A stretch of 64,000 nt of DNA from Vibrio sp. (GTDB lineage Bacteria; Pseudomonadota; Gammaproteobacteria; Enterobacterales; Vibrionaceae). The notes beneath the pieces are model-generated. The model was given only the letters and a program-made list of their open reading frames with translations, was not told the origin of the DNA and did not search any database. Below are positions 8,678 to 17,901 of this stretch, one piece after another. The stretch spans positions 1-64,000 of the forward strand of contig JAOICL010000007.1 in NCBI GenBank assembly GCA_028131545.1, read 5' to 3'. Every line of letters begins with the position of its first letter. The first letter of the stretch is position 1. The translations under genes and the position numbers were made by a program.

Positions 8678-9406
8678 TTAATGAGTACCAGGCTGAAGCA
8701 AAAACTGGTCAGGGAAATCGGTAATGATGTTATCTACTCCAATGTCTTTTAGATGAGATAACAAGTCGGTGTCATTGGCGGTCCAGACGATGACTTTCGC
8801 ACCGGCTTCATGAATGATTTTTGTATACTCTTTTTTGACGTAACGATAATTGAAATGAACGCTGAATAAATCCAACCCTTTTATAATATCAACCATGTCT
8901 GGTCTCCAAGACCAATCACAAAATCCACGCCTTACGGTTGGTAAGGTATTTTTCATGATCTCTAAAGCTGAAAGAGAAAAGCTCGAAAATAAAAGTTTAT
9001 CCTCTGGGTATTGCATCGTATTAATTATTTCAGTGACAGCGTCACATAGTGCGTGTTCATTATCTCCATAATACGCTTTCAGCTCGATGTTCAACGCTAA
9101 ATTATATTGTAAGCAAAGGTTGAGCGTTTCTTTAAGGGAGGGGATCGGTTCGTTTGCAAATTGGGTATGGAAGTAACTTCCCGCATCCAACAGTTTAATT
9201 TCATGGTAAGTAAAATTGCGAACAGCGCCCGTGCCATTACTGCATCGATTAACTGTATTATCGTGTATAACGACCACTTGTTTATCTTGGGTGAGTTGCA
9301 CATCAATCTCAATCCACTTTGTTCCGTGCTTTGCTGCTTTTTCAATACTAATTAAGGTATTTTCTGGAGCAGCGGATGCCATACCACGATGTCCGGTTAT
9401 TTGCAT
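8678..9406 (-). CDS. Glycerophosphodiester phosphodiesterase
   Basis: A 242-residue enzyme of the GDPD family (UgpQ-like) that hydrolyses glycerophosphodiesters from phospholipid turnover to glycerol-3-phosphate and an alcohol. The N-terminus holds the HRG motif (TGHRGMASAAPENT; catalytic His near residue 5, metal-binding Glu in PENT). The EIDVQLT segment near 37-43 and the HDNTVNR segment near 48-54 (second catalytic His) follow. There is no signal peptide, so it should be cytoplasmic like UgpQ. The ribosome-binding site AAGGA precedes the ATG. It is monocistronic and convergent with the ABC operon. Confidence 0.93.
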   Translation of the reverse strand: MQITGHRGMASAAPENTLISIEKAAKHGTKWIEIDVQLTQDKQVVVIHDNTVNRCSNGTGAVRNFTYHEIKLLDAGSYFHTQFANEPIPSLKETLNLCLQYNLALNIELKAYYGDNEHALCDAVTEIINTMQYPEDKLLFSSFSLSALEIMKNTLPTVRRGFCDWSWRPDMVDIIKGLDLFSVHFNYRYVKKEYTKIIHEAGAKVIVWTANDTDLLSHLKDIGVDNIITDFPDQFLLQPGTH

Positions 9407-9685
9407 TGCACTTTCCTTCTATGATTAGGGCTTTTATATCGAAAGGACTTTTATATCGTAAGTACTTTTACTCCGTCAATTTTAGTCATTAAGGCGGTGA
9501 TGAACCGTTATTTATTTAATTCTTCGTTTGGTTATGAGAATACACTCATATTTTATATGTCATTAATTGCCTGATAATTAGGTTGAAAATCTATCAATCT
9601 TATGACTTTGATAGTTAATTCTTGTTGGTAACTTGACTGTTATTACATCATCAGAAATTTACCGAATATCATCCTTAATATTTTT

Positions 9686-9701
9686 TGTGATGAATATCAC
9701 A
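9686..9701 (+). promoter_or_regulatory. CRP (cAMP receptor protein) binding site
   Basis: TGTGA and TCACA half-sites around a 6-bp spacer match the CRP consensus perfectly. The centre is about 190 bp upstream of the chitinase ATG. CRP control of chitin utilisation is well known in vibrios. Confidence 0.75.
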
Positions 9702-9843
9702 TAAGTGTCGCTTAAATTGTAAGTATTAGACCAAAAGTTGTAATCCAACGGCCTTTTTTATTGTAAGAGAATGGATTTTTTTGATGATAAACATATAAGT
9801 TTCATGCTTTTAATGTAAAAAGGTGAAATTTAAATAGCTCAAC

Positions 9844-9859
9844 TATGATTTTTATCACA
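9844..9859 (+). promoter_or_regulatory. Second, weaker CRP-like site
   Basis: TATGA and TCACA around a 6-bp spacer, one mismatch from consensus. It lies only about 25 bp ahead of the chitinase start, so it could modulate or block transcription rather than activate it. Confidence 0.4.
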
Positions 9860-9884
9860 TTTCACACAGCGAGAAATCATACAC

Positions 9885-12386
9885 ATGAGTAAATTTAAAT
9901 ATTCGTCTATTGCAACAGCACTAACACTGGCAACGATAGCATCAGGTATGGCTAATGCAGCTCCTTTAGCTGATGAGCGTTTCATCACTCAAGCAGAGTG
10001 GGACCAAAGAAATGATGCACAGAATCCGGTTGCGCCCACCAATAAAGAGGTCAATCTTAACGTATATCAAACGGATGCGTCAAAACCTCAGGTCAGTGCT
10101 TATGCATCGAACTGGGCCCAATATGCACGTAAATTCAATATTCTTGATCAAGCCCATGCTTACGATAAAATCGTTGCTTCATTCTTTGGTATTTGTGGAA
10201 CAGAAATTGGTGACCCAGCGATTACGTCAGCGGTTGACGCACTTAAGCGCTTATGTGGCTTAGCCGGTGCACAGCGTTATGAAGTGATGACCACGGATGT
10301 ATGGGGTGATTTCCAATCTCTAGCCGGCGGTGCATTTACGTCAGGTGATTATGGCAACTTAGGTAATCCACATTGGCAAGTTGAATCCGACGCACTTCAA
10401 AGTTATTGGTTTGGTAATAATCCAGACTCAGCGGGTTTCTTAGGTGCACTGAAACAGTTCAAACAACAATACCCAGATAAAACGGTCGCAATGAGTATTT
10501 TTGGTTGGTCTTTAAGCCAACTGGCCTCTGAAATGGTGGCGACGGAAAGTGCACGAACAACCTTTATTAACAGTCTAGTGGCTACTTTACAACGTCATAC
10601 CATGTTCACTCAGGTCGATATCGATTGGGAATACCCAGCAACTGGTGGTGCCGAGTTTAACATTATCGATCCTTTAAATGATGCCGATAATTATGCTTTC
10701 TTAATCTCAGAGTTGCGTTCAGCATTAGACTCGAATGGTTTATCTCATGTTAAATTAGCGATTGCAGCGCCAGCACCAACCAGTAAGTTAGAAGCGGTAA
10801 AAGTAAAACAACTGCTTGATAACGGGTTAGATATCGTTCACTTAATGACGTATGACTTCTTTGGTATTCCTTGGGCTGAGACCATTACACACAGTGCTAA
10901 CTTAGGTGAGTATTCTGGTTCGGATTGGTCATTAGAAAAATCGGTTAAATACCTGATCGAAGAAGAAGGTGTGGATTCTAAAGCAATTCATGTGGGCTAT
11001 ACAACTTACTCACGCGCTGCTGCAGGTGCTGAAATTACCAGTCTATCGCCTCTAGAAGGGACGTATAAAACAGCGGATCAATTAGGACAATCATCAGGTC
11101 TAACAGGTGGTACCTTTGAATCGGGTGTGTATGAATGGTATGACTTCGAAGAGCAATTCTTAAATATTTCGGCTCAAGGTGGTCTACAGCTTAATAGTGA
11201 TAAAGCCAGTAAGGGCTATCAACTGTATACCGATATGGATGCGAATGCGGATTACTTCTACTCAGATGACCGTGATTTCTACATCTCTATTGATACACCA
11301 CGTAGTACCTACGCAAAAGCACAGTTTGTTGAAAAGTATAACCTAGGGGGTATTTTCACTTGGCTGGCTGATTATGATACGGGTTATATGGTGAATGCGG
11401 CTCGTGAAGGTTTGGGTTATCAAGTTCAAACTCAGAATGTTGATATGACGAACATTATTTATAGCTGTGGTGTGAACGTAGCGGATCAACAAGCGTGTCA
11501 GGATTTAACGAATCTTGATGGTGAAACGGTGGTTGACCCGGATCCAGAACCGGTAGCGTTAGAATCCAATGCCGGACCAAACTTTAATGTCACAGAAATT
11601 AATAAAGCGTACGCTTTAGATGGTGCAGCTTCAACTGGCGACGTTGATCGATATATCTGGCGCGTGAATAAAGTTGTCGGTATTTCAGAAGGTTCGGTTG
11701 TTATTTCGGATACGGGTTCAGCAACACCAACAGTAACCTTTACTGAAGAGCCAGCAGAATCGGGCGCTTATGCAGTACTTCGTTTACAAGTTCGTGACGA
11801 TGAAGCGAACAAAGATAATGATACCGTTCGTGTGAATCTTAATATTGTCGACCAAACGGTTCTAGAGTCTAACGCAGGTCCAAACTTTACAGTCGATGAA
11901 CTGAATACGGCAGTACAATTAAACGGTTCTGAATCAACAGGTCCTATCAATAAATACATTTGGAAAGTCAACAAAGCGGTGGGTGTAGATATCGATTCGG
12001 TTGTGATTTCGGATAGATTTGCAGAAAGCCCAACCATTACCTTTACAGCAGCGGCAACAGAAGAAGGCGCTTATGTGAATGTTCGACTTCAATTAAGAGA
12101 TTCTGATAATAACAAAGACAATGATACTGTTCGAGTCTTCCTTGATGTTCAAGAAGTTGTAGAACCTGAGCCAGAGCCACAACCTGAAATTGCTGAATGG
12201 GTATGGGGTAATAATGGCAGTGAATACCAACCAGGTGACTTAGTGACATTTGAAGGTGAAGTGTATGCGTGTGCAGCACATCCATATACAGGCTGGTGTG
12301 ATGGTATTGCCGATTCAGGTGAAGATGTTACAGCATGGTTTGGTCCAGGTAAATCGGGTTCAACGCATGTATGGATTAAACAATAA
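9885..12386 (+). CDS. Secreted GH18 chitinase with two Ig/PKD-like modules and a C-terminal chitin-binding module
   Basis: An 833-residue secreted glycoside hydrolase that should cleave chitin. The signal peptide ends near residue 25 (GMANA, then APLADE). The GH18 barrel covers about 80-540, and the catalytic segment reads VDIDWEYP with the proton donor at E249. The first Asp of the family pattern DxxDxDxE is replaced by Thr242, although D245 and D247 remain. Two homologous beta-rich modules of about 100 residues follow (roughly 559-660 and 661-762), each with the W(R/K)VNK and DxxxNKDNDTVRV motifs. The last 65 residues look like a CBM5/12-type chitin-binding module with conserved aromatics and a cysteine pair. 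A terminator-like hairpin separates it from the next gene, whose C-terminus is homologous. Confidence 0.9.
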   Translation: MSKFKYSSIATALTLATIASGMANAAPLADERFITQAEWDQRNDAQNPVAPTNKEVNLNVYQTDASKPQVSAYASNWAQYARKFNILDQAHAYDKIVASFFGICGTEIGDPAITSAVDALKRLCGLAGAQRYEVMTTDVWGDFQSLAGGAFTSGDYGNLGNPHWQVESDALQSYWFGNNPDSAGFLGALKQFKQQYPDKTVAMSIFGWSLSQLASEMVATESARTTFINSLVATLQRHTMFTQVDIDWEYPATGGAEFNIIDPLNDADNYAFLISELRSALDSNGLSHVKLAIAAPAPTSKLEAVKVKQLLDNGLDIVHLMTYDFFGIPWAETITHSANLGEYSGSDWSLEKSVKYLIEEEGVDSKAIHVGYTTYSRAAAGAEITSLSPLEGTYKTADQLGQSSGLTGGTFESGVYEWYDFEEQFLNISAQGGLQLNSDKASKGYQLYTDMDANADYFYSDDRDFYISIDTPRSTYAKAQFVEKYNLGGIFTWLADYDTGYMVNAAREGLGYQVQTQNVDMTNIIYSCGVNVADQQACQDLTNLDGETVVDPDPEPVALESNAGPNFNVTEINKAYALDGAASTGDVDRYIWRVNKVVGISEGSVVISDTGSATPTVTFTEEPAESGAYAVLRLQVRDDEANKDNDTVRVNLNIVDQTVLESNAGPNFTVDELNTAVQLNGSESTGPINKYIWKVNKAVGVDIDSVVISDRFAESPTITFTAAATEEGAYVNVRLQLRDSDNNKDNDTVRVFLDVQEVVEPEPEPQPEIAEWVWGNNGSEYQPGDLVTFEGEVYACAAHPYTGWCDGIADSGEDVTAWFGPGKSGSTHVWIKQ

Positions 12387-12428
12387 AATGTAACGATTGA
12401 TTCTTTATAAGTAAATATAAATACAATC

Positions 12429-12454
12429 AAAGGCTCCGTAAGGGGCCTTTTCTT
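12429..12454 (+). terminator. Terminator between chitinase and metalloprotease genes
   Basis: Stem 12429-12437 with 12442-12450 contains one G-T pair, a GTAA loop, and is followed by TCTTTT. It lies only a few bases before the ribosome-binding site of the next gene, so it may act as an attenuator with partial read-through. Confidence 0.65.
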
Positions 12455-12467
12455 TTGGAGTATCATT

Positions 12468-15400
12468 ATGAATAACGCAATGAAACCCTTATCTTTTCTT
12501 ATTAGTTCATTATTACTCACCGGTATGAGTTCGCAGGCGTATGCATCGAGTGAAAAAATGTATTTTTATGACGAACCCTGGCCAAATGCCATCGAGGGCA
12601 GTTTAAATGGAGGGGTCATTTACGCTCAGCAATCCACTATTCCAGCGATAAAAAAAGTGGGTGACTTACACCCTAAACTTACGGCACAAAGAGACACTTT
12701 ATTTTTATTCCAACCTAATACCGTTTCATCAACTGGGAATTATACACTTAAGGTTTTAAACTCGGCTGAGACGGTATTAACGGAGTTGACTCTCTCCACT
12801 CCAGATGGGGCTCCTACATTGATGGGCGTATCAACAGAAGGGCCAGACAGCATTCAAACACCGTCAACTCATCAAATAACGATTAGTGGTCGTACTAACC
12901 TTGATCGTATTAATAATGAAGATAATTATTTCCCATCGATTTTGAATGCTTATGACACCATTGAGGTGAAAACCGCCGATGGGGCTTGGGTTAGAGACAT
13001 CAATCTGCCCAGTGGTGAAGATTATGATAATACCAAGGTAACGTTTGAATCGAATGCGGGCTATGTTTCGTATATTAAACACAGTCATGGACAATTAGCG
13101 ATCAGCCGTGGTGATACCATCACATTTAAAAATGTCCAAGGACGTTGGTTTCATAGCGGTGAGTTGGAACTTAAGAATATTCAATTGGCAGAAAATGTTT
13201 ATTCGGTCACTGTACCCGCAGAATACATGAAACCAGGTGTGCAATTTGACGTGACTGATGGAGAAAAAACCGGCCGAATTACAACTGTACCGGTTGGCGG
13301 GTTTACGGAAATGTTTTTACCCACGATTGATATCGGTATTTTCGAGCCACCACGAGATGAATTCACCTTTCAATATGACGAAGAACTTCACCGACAATAT
13401 TTCCAATCCATGCCAGTCAGTCGACTGCGAGTCGCTCACTACGAGCCGTATTATTTAGATAAAGTCGTATTGGATGATGGGACTACGTATACCGATTACT
13501 CTAGTGATACCAATACATCAGTCTATAACGGCGATCTCGAAACCTTGTCATTTAATTTGATATCACGTGGTTTAATGGATGCGAACTATGGTTTAAATTC
13601 GAGTGAAGGCGGACGAGTCAATTACCAAGGTTCCATGTTGGCAACAAAGAATACCATTGCGCGCTATGGAAGTGGTGTTCAGGTTCATGGGTTACATACA
13701 AGCTTTGGTGTTGTGTCGCTAGATACCAGTTATGCCAATGAATTTAGCCATGAAATGGGTCATAACTTTGCGGTTACTGGGGTATTACAACATTTCCCTA
13801 GTGGTGAAATTGGAACGTTCCATCGCCCTGCAAATGACGTGAATGCAACATGGGGCTGGGACAGTGATACGAATGAGTATGTGCCTAATTTTGGTTATGT
13901 AAAAACAAACACAGCCACGTGTCATGATGGGGTTTGTATAGAACCCTTTCATGGTTATCCCTATATGACGGGGGCAATGTCTGGAGCGAAAAATGCGCAT
14001 CATGGAACGGGTTTGAATCCATCATTTGGACAAACTTATACGCAATATACTGTGCATGAACAGAATGAAGCTCAACGTTTCCTTGAAAGTAAGATGCACT
14101 TTGAACCAGAATCATCGACGGGTTTCCTTAAATTGAACCATGATACTGGTTTAATGGAAGAATTTGAAAATCAACAATTACGAACGGACTCAGTTACCGT
14201 TGCCCCTTCGGGGACAACATTAACCGCGATGACAGAACTGCTTTCACGTAATCAGAGTTTATTGTTCGATATGACGTACTTTTCATGGAGTGCCGATACG
14301 TATGTTCCAATCGCCTCTTCGGATAACCTAGGAAAAGAAATCGAGTTTAAGCAATTTGTTCTAAATCAAAGTATTAACTTGCATATTAATGGGCAAATTT
14401 TGATTACTGAATTGAATAAAACCTACCGATATCGATCGAATGGGCAAGAATGGGTAACGGTTGATCAAATTAATAAACAAACCTTAAGAACGCCAATAAA
14501 AAAAGAGGGACAAATTGTTACTGTATTGGGCTATTACGACCCACGAGGGATATTACCCACCACCATATACCCAGCTCTTGAAGCTTCGTTCGGGTACAGT
14601 TATCCCAGTCATGCCGAGGGCGAACTTGTAGGATGCCAATTAGGCGTAGTGGATAAGCAAGGTCAGCAACGTTTTTATGACTTACATAACTCACGTTTGA
14701 ACCCAGAAAAAATGAATCGCTTCCATGTGAACATTCCAGCGGATGAGGTGCCAGAACGTGTAGAAGTGATGTGCGATGATAGTTTATTGGATAGCCGAAT
14801 GCTTGAATTGAAAAATAGGGAATTACCCACATCAATAATAGGATGGACCGAGCAAGATGTAACGCCAACCCCGGATCCGCTGGTGTCTAACGCGGGTGCG
14901 AATATGACTATCACAGAGTTGAATCAGGCTGTGCAATTGAATGCTAATGCTTCAACTGGCGATATTGACCGGTTTATTTGGAGGATCAATAAAGTCGTGG
15001 GTGTATCAGAAACATCGGTATTGATCAGTGATTTGAATGCGGTGAATCCAACGGTTACTTTTACGGAGCAGCCAACGGACTCAGCAGCGTACGCGGTGTT
15101 ACGACTTCAAGTTCGAGACGCCGATGGGAATAAAGATAACGACACGATTCGACTTAATGTGAAGCTTGAAACACAGGAAGAACTTGAATCCTTTGCGGGT
15201 TCGAATAGGACAGTGACAGCATTAAATGAGCCGATTACCTTACAAGGTGATCAATCAACCGGTCCAATCAATAAATATATTTGGAGAATTAACAAAGCAG
15301 TAGGTCTGAGTTTGGATTCGGTGGTGCTATCGAATAAAAATGCAGTGAACCCAACACTCACCTTTACCGAAGGAGCAATAGAAGAAGGGGCGTATATTAA

Positions 15401-15686
15401 TGTTCGTTTGCAGGTGAGAGATGATGAAGGAAATAAAGACAACGATGTTGTCCGCATTTTCCTTGATGTTCAAGCGGATCCAGAACCAATACCGCCAGCA
15501 AATTGGATAAAAGGAACCCCTTATCAAGCTGGTGACCAAATACAGTTTGAAGGTAATCTCTTTGAGTGTGCTCCAGCCCCTTATACCGCGTGGTGTTCAG
15601 GCTTTACGGAATCAGGAGAGGATGTCAGTTCTTTCTATGCACCAGGAGAATACCATTCCAAAATAGTCTGGCTACCTGTTCCTTAG
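12468..15686 (+). CDS. Secreted M66-like (StcE/TagA-type) metalloprotease with chitinase-like C-terminal modules
   Basis: A 1072-residue exported protein. The signal peptide ends near residue 27 (SQAYA, then SSEKM). The middle part resembles the M66 peptidase family of StcE and TagA, mucin- or glycoprotein-cleaving zinc proteases. The zinc segment is HEMGH at 428-432. The family pattern HExxHxxGxxH is not kept beyond that: position 435 is Ala, 438 is Gly, and the next His is 442. Residues about 804-1000 form two Ig/PKD-like modules, and the last 65 a CBM-like module; all three are homologous to the chitinase C-terminus in the same order. GGAG at 12457-12460 is the ribosome-binding site. By inference both enzymes act together on a chitin- or mucin-coated surface. 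Confidence 0.8.
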   Translation: MNNAMKPLSFLISSLLLTGMSSQAYASSEKMYFYDEPWPNAIEGSLNGGVIYAQQSTIPAIKKVGDLHPKLTAQRDTLFLFQPNTVSSTGNYTLKVLNSAETVLTELTLSTPDGAPTLMGVSTEGPDSIQTPSTHQITISGRTNLDRINNEDNYFPSILNAYDTIEVKTADGAWVRDINLPSGEDYDNTKVTFESNAGYVSYIKHSHGQLAISRGDTITFKNVQGRWFHSGELELKNIQLAENVYSVTVPAEYMKPGVQFDVTDGEKTGRITTVPVGGFTEMFLPTIDIGIFEPPRDEFTFQYDEELHRQYFQSMPVSRLRVAHYEPYYLDKVVLDDGTTYTDYSSDTNTSVYNGDLETLSFNLISRGLMDANYGLNSSEGGRVNYQGSMLATKNTIARYGSGVQVHGLHTSFGVVSLDTSYANEFSHEMGHNFAVTGVLQHFPSGEIGTFHRPANDVNATWGWDSDTNEYVPNFGYVKTNTATCHDGVCIEPFHGYPYMTGAMSGAKNAHHGTGLNPSFGQTYTQYTVHEQNEAQRFLESKMHFEPESSTGFLKLNHDTGLMEEFENQQLRTDSVTVAPSGTTLTAMTELLSRNQSLLFDMTYFSWSADTYVPIASSDNLGKEIEFKQFVLNQSINLHINGQILITELNKTYRYRSNGQEWVTVDQINKQTLRTPIKKEGQIVTVLGYYDPRGILPTTIYPALEASFGYSYPSHAEGELVGCQLGVVDKQGQQRFYDLHNSRLNPEKMNRFHVNIPADEVPERVEVMCDDSLLDSRMLELKNRELPTSIIGWTEQDVTPTPDPLVSNAGANMTITELNQAVQLNANASTGDIDRFIWRINKVVGVSETSVLISDLNAVNPTVTFTEQPTDSAAYAVLRLQVRDADGNKDNDTIRLNVKLETQEELESFAGSNRTVTALNEPITLQGDQSTGPINKYIWRINKAVGLSLDSVVLSNKNAVNPTLTFTEGAIEEGAYINVRLQVRDDEGNKDNDVVRIFLDVQADPEPIPPANWIKGTPYQAGDQIQFEGNLFECAPAPYTAWCSGFTESGEDVSSFYAPGEYHSKIVWLPVP

Positions 15687-15742
15687 AGATTCGTTTTCTG
15701 TCTATTTTTTAGGAAACATTCTAACGTTAAATTCTAACGTTA

Positions 15743-15792
15743 AAAGCCCAGCTTTATGAGGCCACTTAACTGACCATCAATGGCTGGGCTTT
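15743..15792. terminator. Bidirectional terminator between convergent genes
   Basis: A 10-bp perfect stem (15743-15752 with 15783-15792) around a 30-nt loop, with A-rich and T-rich flanks, between the protease gene and the convergent lipoprotein gene. A 13-bp direct repeat containing TTCTAACGTTAAA sits immediately upstream. Confidence 0.65.
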
Positions 15793-15826
15793 ATATTACG
15801 GTCTAACTCAGTATATCGAGTTTATA

Positions 15827-17296
15827 TTAACCTTTGATGTTTTGACCAAAGCTTGGGTCAACTGGAGCTTCTTGACCGAAATCTGAATCAACACCTGTGT
15901 CTTGACCGAAGTTAGGGTCATCTACCGCTGGCTTTTCAAAACCAGGGTCAACAGGAACGTCTTGACCGAAGTTAGGATCATCAACTGCTGGCTTTTCGAA
16001 GCCTGGGTCAACAGGAACGTCTTGGCCAAAGTTAGGATCATCAACTGCTGGCTTTTCGAAGCCTGGGTCAACAGGCGCATCTTGACCAAATTCAGGGTCA
16101 ACCAGTGCATCTTGACCGAAGTTAGGGTCAACAGGAACGTCTTGACCAAATTGTGGGTCATCTAGAGCTGGGCGACCAAACTCAGGGTCAACCGGTGCAT
16201 CTTGACCGAAGTTAGGGTCAACAGGAACATCTTGACCAAACTGTGGGTCATCTAGAGCAGGGCGACCAAACTCAGGGTCAACCGGTGCATCTTGACCGAA
16301 GTTAGGGTCAACAGGAACGTCTTTACCAAACTGTGGGTCATCTAGAGCAGGGCGACCAAATTCAGGATCAACCGGTGCATCTTGGCCGAAGTTAGGGTCA
16401 ATAGGGTTGTGTTGATCAAATTCAGGGTCAACAGGTGTAGCTTCGTCAAAGTTTGGATCCGTCACGTTTACGCCATCAACGGTAAATTCCCATTTTTTGA
16501 TAACGAATGTATCGTCTTTACCTGCGTAATCGCTGCTACCAAACTTAAGATAGAAGTTGCCTTGTACTGGCTCAGAAGTGTTGTTTGGTGCGATGTAATC
16601 GTAACGGTGCTGTTGGTTTTCAACAATAACTTCACCGATGTAACCTAGGTCTTGTGCTTTCTTCATTGCTGCTTGAAATGCTTCAAAAGAAGCAAAGCTT
16701 GAATCCGCTACGCCTTGAGTGTCCTTCTCTGCGCCAACTTCTTCTAACCAGTGGTATGCTGTGCTAGCGTATTGCCATTTGTGGTTACGGTCGTCTTTAT
16801 TTTCAACATCATCAATATAGAAAACAACATTAGCTTCTTCTGATTTGTCTTTACGATTTAACATGATGCTTGCTTTATGCTCGACACCGTCAATCATTAG
16901 GTAAATGTTAACATAGTATTCAATTGACGCATCAAACTCAGCTTCAACATCAAAACCAACACGATCTAAAGTTAGGTTATAAGGGATTTGACTTTCGTAA
17001 GTCCAAACGTGTTGACCATCCGTTTTACCATAAAGGCCTTCACCTTCAACTAAGTAAAGAGACCCTTCTTTTTCACCAACGATGCGAGCAGTATGACGTT
17101 GTAGAGCCATGTCGTTATTAGCTTCTTCTTGATTAGCATCTTGATTGTTTGCTTGATCCTGTGATTGTTCTTGAGAAACAACAGGTGTATTTGCAGATTG
17201 AGAGTTTAAACCTGTTGATGATGATGAGCTATCATCACAACCAGCCAAGATTGCCATAATGCTAAGAACTAATACTGTTTTTTTCATGATTTTCAT
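15827..17296 (-). CDS. Lipoprotein with a long decapeptide repeat tail
   Basis: A 489-residue surface or periplasmic lipoprotein. The signal peptide has a lipobox (ILAGC, then DDSSSSS) with the acylated Cys near residue 20. A low-complexity Gln/Asn/Ser/Glu linker runs to about 65. A globular domain of unknown family, rich in Tyr, Trp and acidic residues, spans about 68-285. The remaining 200 residues are twenty decapeptides of the form (P/L/V)(V/D)DPxFGxxx. The unknown domain is not recognised. The acidic Pro/Asp/Phe repeat could act as a stalk or ligand-binding tail. Being beside secreted chitin-type enzymes suggests a cell-surface role, which is inference. Confidence 0.85.
   Translation of the reverse strand: MKIMKKTVLVLSIMAILAGCDDSSSSSTGLNSQSANTPVVSQEQSQDQANNQDANQEEANNDMALQRHTARIVGEKEGSLYLVEGEGLYGKTDGQHVWTYESQIPYNLTLDRVGFDVEAEFDASIEYYVNIYLMIDGVEHKASIMLNRKDKSEEANVVFYIDDVENKDDRNHKWQYASTAYHWLEEVGAEKDTQGVADSSFASFEAFQAAMKKAQDLGYIGEVIVENQQHRYDYIAPNNTSEPVQGNFYLKFGSSDYAGKDDTFVIKKWEFTVDGVNVTDPNFDEATPVDPEFDQHNPIDPNFGQDAPVDPEFGRPALDDPQFGKDVPVDPNFGQDAPVDPEFGRPALDDPQFGQDVPVDPNFGQDAPVDPEFGRPALDDPQFGQDVPVDPNFGQDALVDPEFGQDAPVDPGFEKPAVDDPNFGQDVPVDPGFEKPAVDDPNFGQDVPVDPGFEKPAVDDPNFGQDTGVDSDFGQEAPVDPSFGQNIKG
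15836..16435 (-). repeat. Twenty 30-bp coding repeats in the lipoprotein gene
   Basis: The repeat encodes twenty decapeptides without an indel. Higher-order structure is visible: a 30-residue (90-bp) unit is repeated about three times on the N-terminal side, then a 20-residue (60-bp) unit about three times nearer the C-terminus. Near-identical DNA copies point to recent unequal recombination, and copy number is likely to vary between strains. Confidence 0.9.
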
Positions 17297-17580
17297 TCCA
17301 AGTTAATCATTGATAGTGAAGTCGTTGTTTTGTTGTAACGTATTGAGTGTTTTATTAATAACACATTGAATCACGGTTATTTGTTGTAACCCTGACTCGG
17401 TATTCGTTGAGGTGCATGTTAGGCACTAAGGAATGTAAAAAAATAAGATAGCAATAAAAGATGAATAGGGGATGCAAAGAGTATAAATTTATATTTTTTA
17501 ACTGGAAATCAATACAATTGAAATAAAATCAGTAGGTTAAATATAAAAATACCTAGTTTAATCTATGGGATGGTGAAGGG

Positions 17581-17769
17581 TTGTCAAGTAATGTTTATTT
17601 AGAGGGCTATTCCCGATTTAAGAGAATAAATGGAAAAGAATGCTGTTATGTTAATAGTACAAATAGTCAGCAATATCATGTTGATAGAAATGTTATCAAT
17701 AGGTGTTTCGATGAATATAGAGGGGCAGAAAAGAAAAATAATAGACAAGTAAGGTCAGGTTATAGATGA
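17581..17769 (+). CDS. Doubtful 62-residue reading frame
   Basis: A TTG-started frame of 62 residues, polar and basic at the end, with no recognisable family. GAAGG is too close to the TTG for a normal ribosome-binding site. The only support is the hairpin about 60 bp after the stop. It may be chance. Confidence 0.2.
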   Translation: MSSNVYLEGYSRFKRINGKECCYVNSTNSQQYHVDRNVINRCFDEYRGAEKKNNRQVRSGYR

Positions 17770-17829
17770 CCGAAGTATGTATATTAAGCAGCGATTAATA
17801 AATAGAGACTGCTTTAAACATAATAATAG

Positions 17830-17847
17830 GCAAGCTCTATAGCTTGC
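17830..17847 (+). terminator. Possible small terminator
   Basis: A 7-bp perfect stem (17830-17836 with 17841-17847), a 4-nt loop, then TACTTAATTTT. It lies upstream of the LrgA-like gene and would end transcription coming from upstream. Confidence 0.4.
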
Positions 17848-17901
17848 TACTTAATTTTGATACTATTATTTTTCCGATAAATAGTGAGATTGAAGTAACT
17901 A

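Larger units (their letters stand above)
9407..9884 (+). other. Long regulatory region upstream of the chitinase
   Basis: No gene is seen in 478 bp. The region is very AT-rich and contains the two CRP-like sites listed separately. It should hold the promoters of the divergent glycerophosphodiesterase and chitinase genes. Confidence 0.6.
17297..17901. other. AT-rich intergenic region with one doubtful small frame
   Basis: 605 bp between divergent genes. It contains a doubtful small reading frame at 17581-17769 and the hairpin at 17830-17847. Nothing else is seen apart from presumed promoters of the flanking genes. Confidence 0.5.

Noticed and set aside
14518..14868. A 116-codon minus-strand frame inside the metalloprotease gene
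   Set aside because: It overlaps a well-supported coding sequence and has no signals of its own.
15902..16165. Open frames on both strands across the lipoprotein repeat region
   Set aside because: They are by-products of the 30-bp repeat in other frames and have no start signals or family.
15836..16435. Regular repeats considered as a CRISPR array
   Set aside because: The repeats are contiguous, in coding phase and have no unique spacers.
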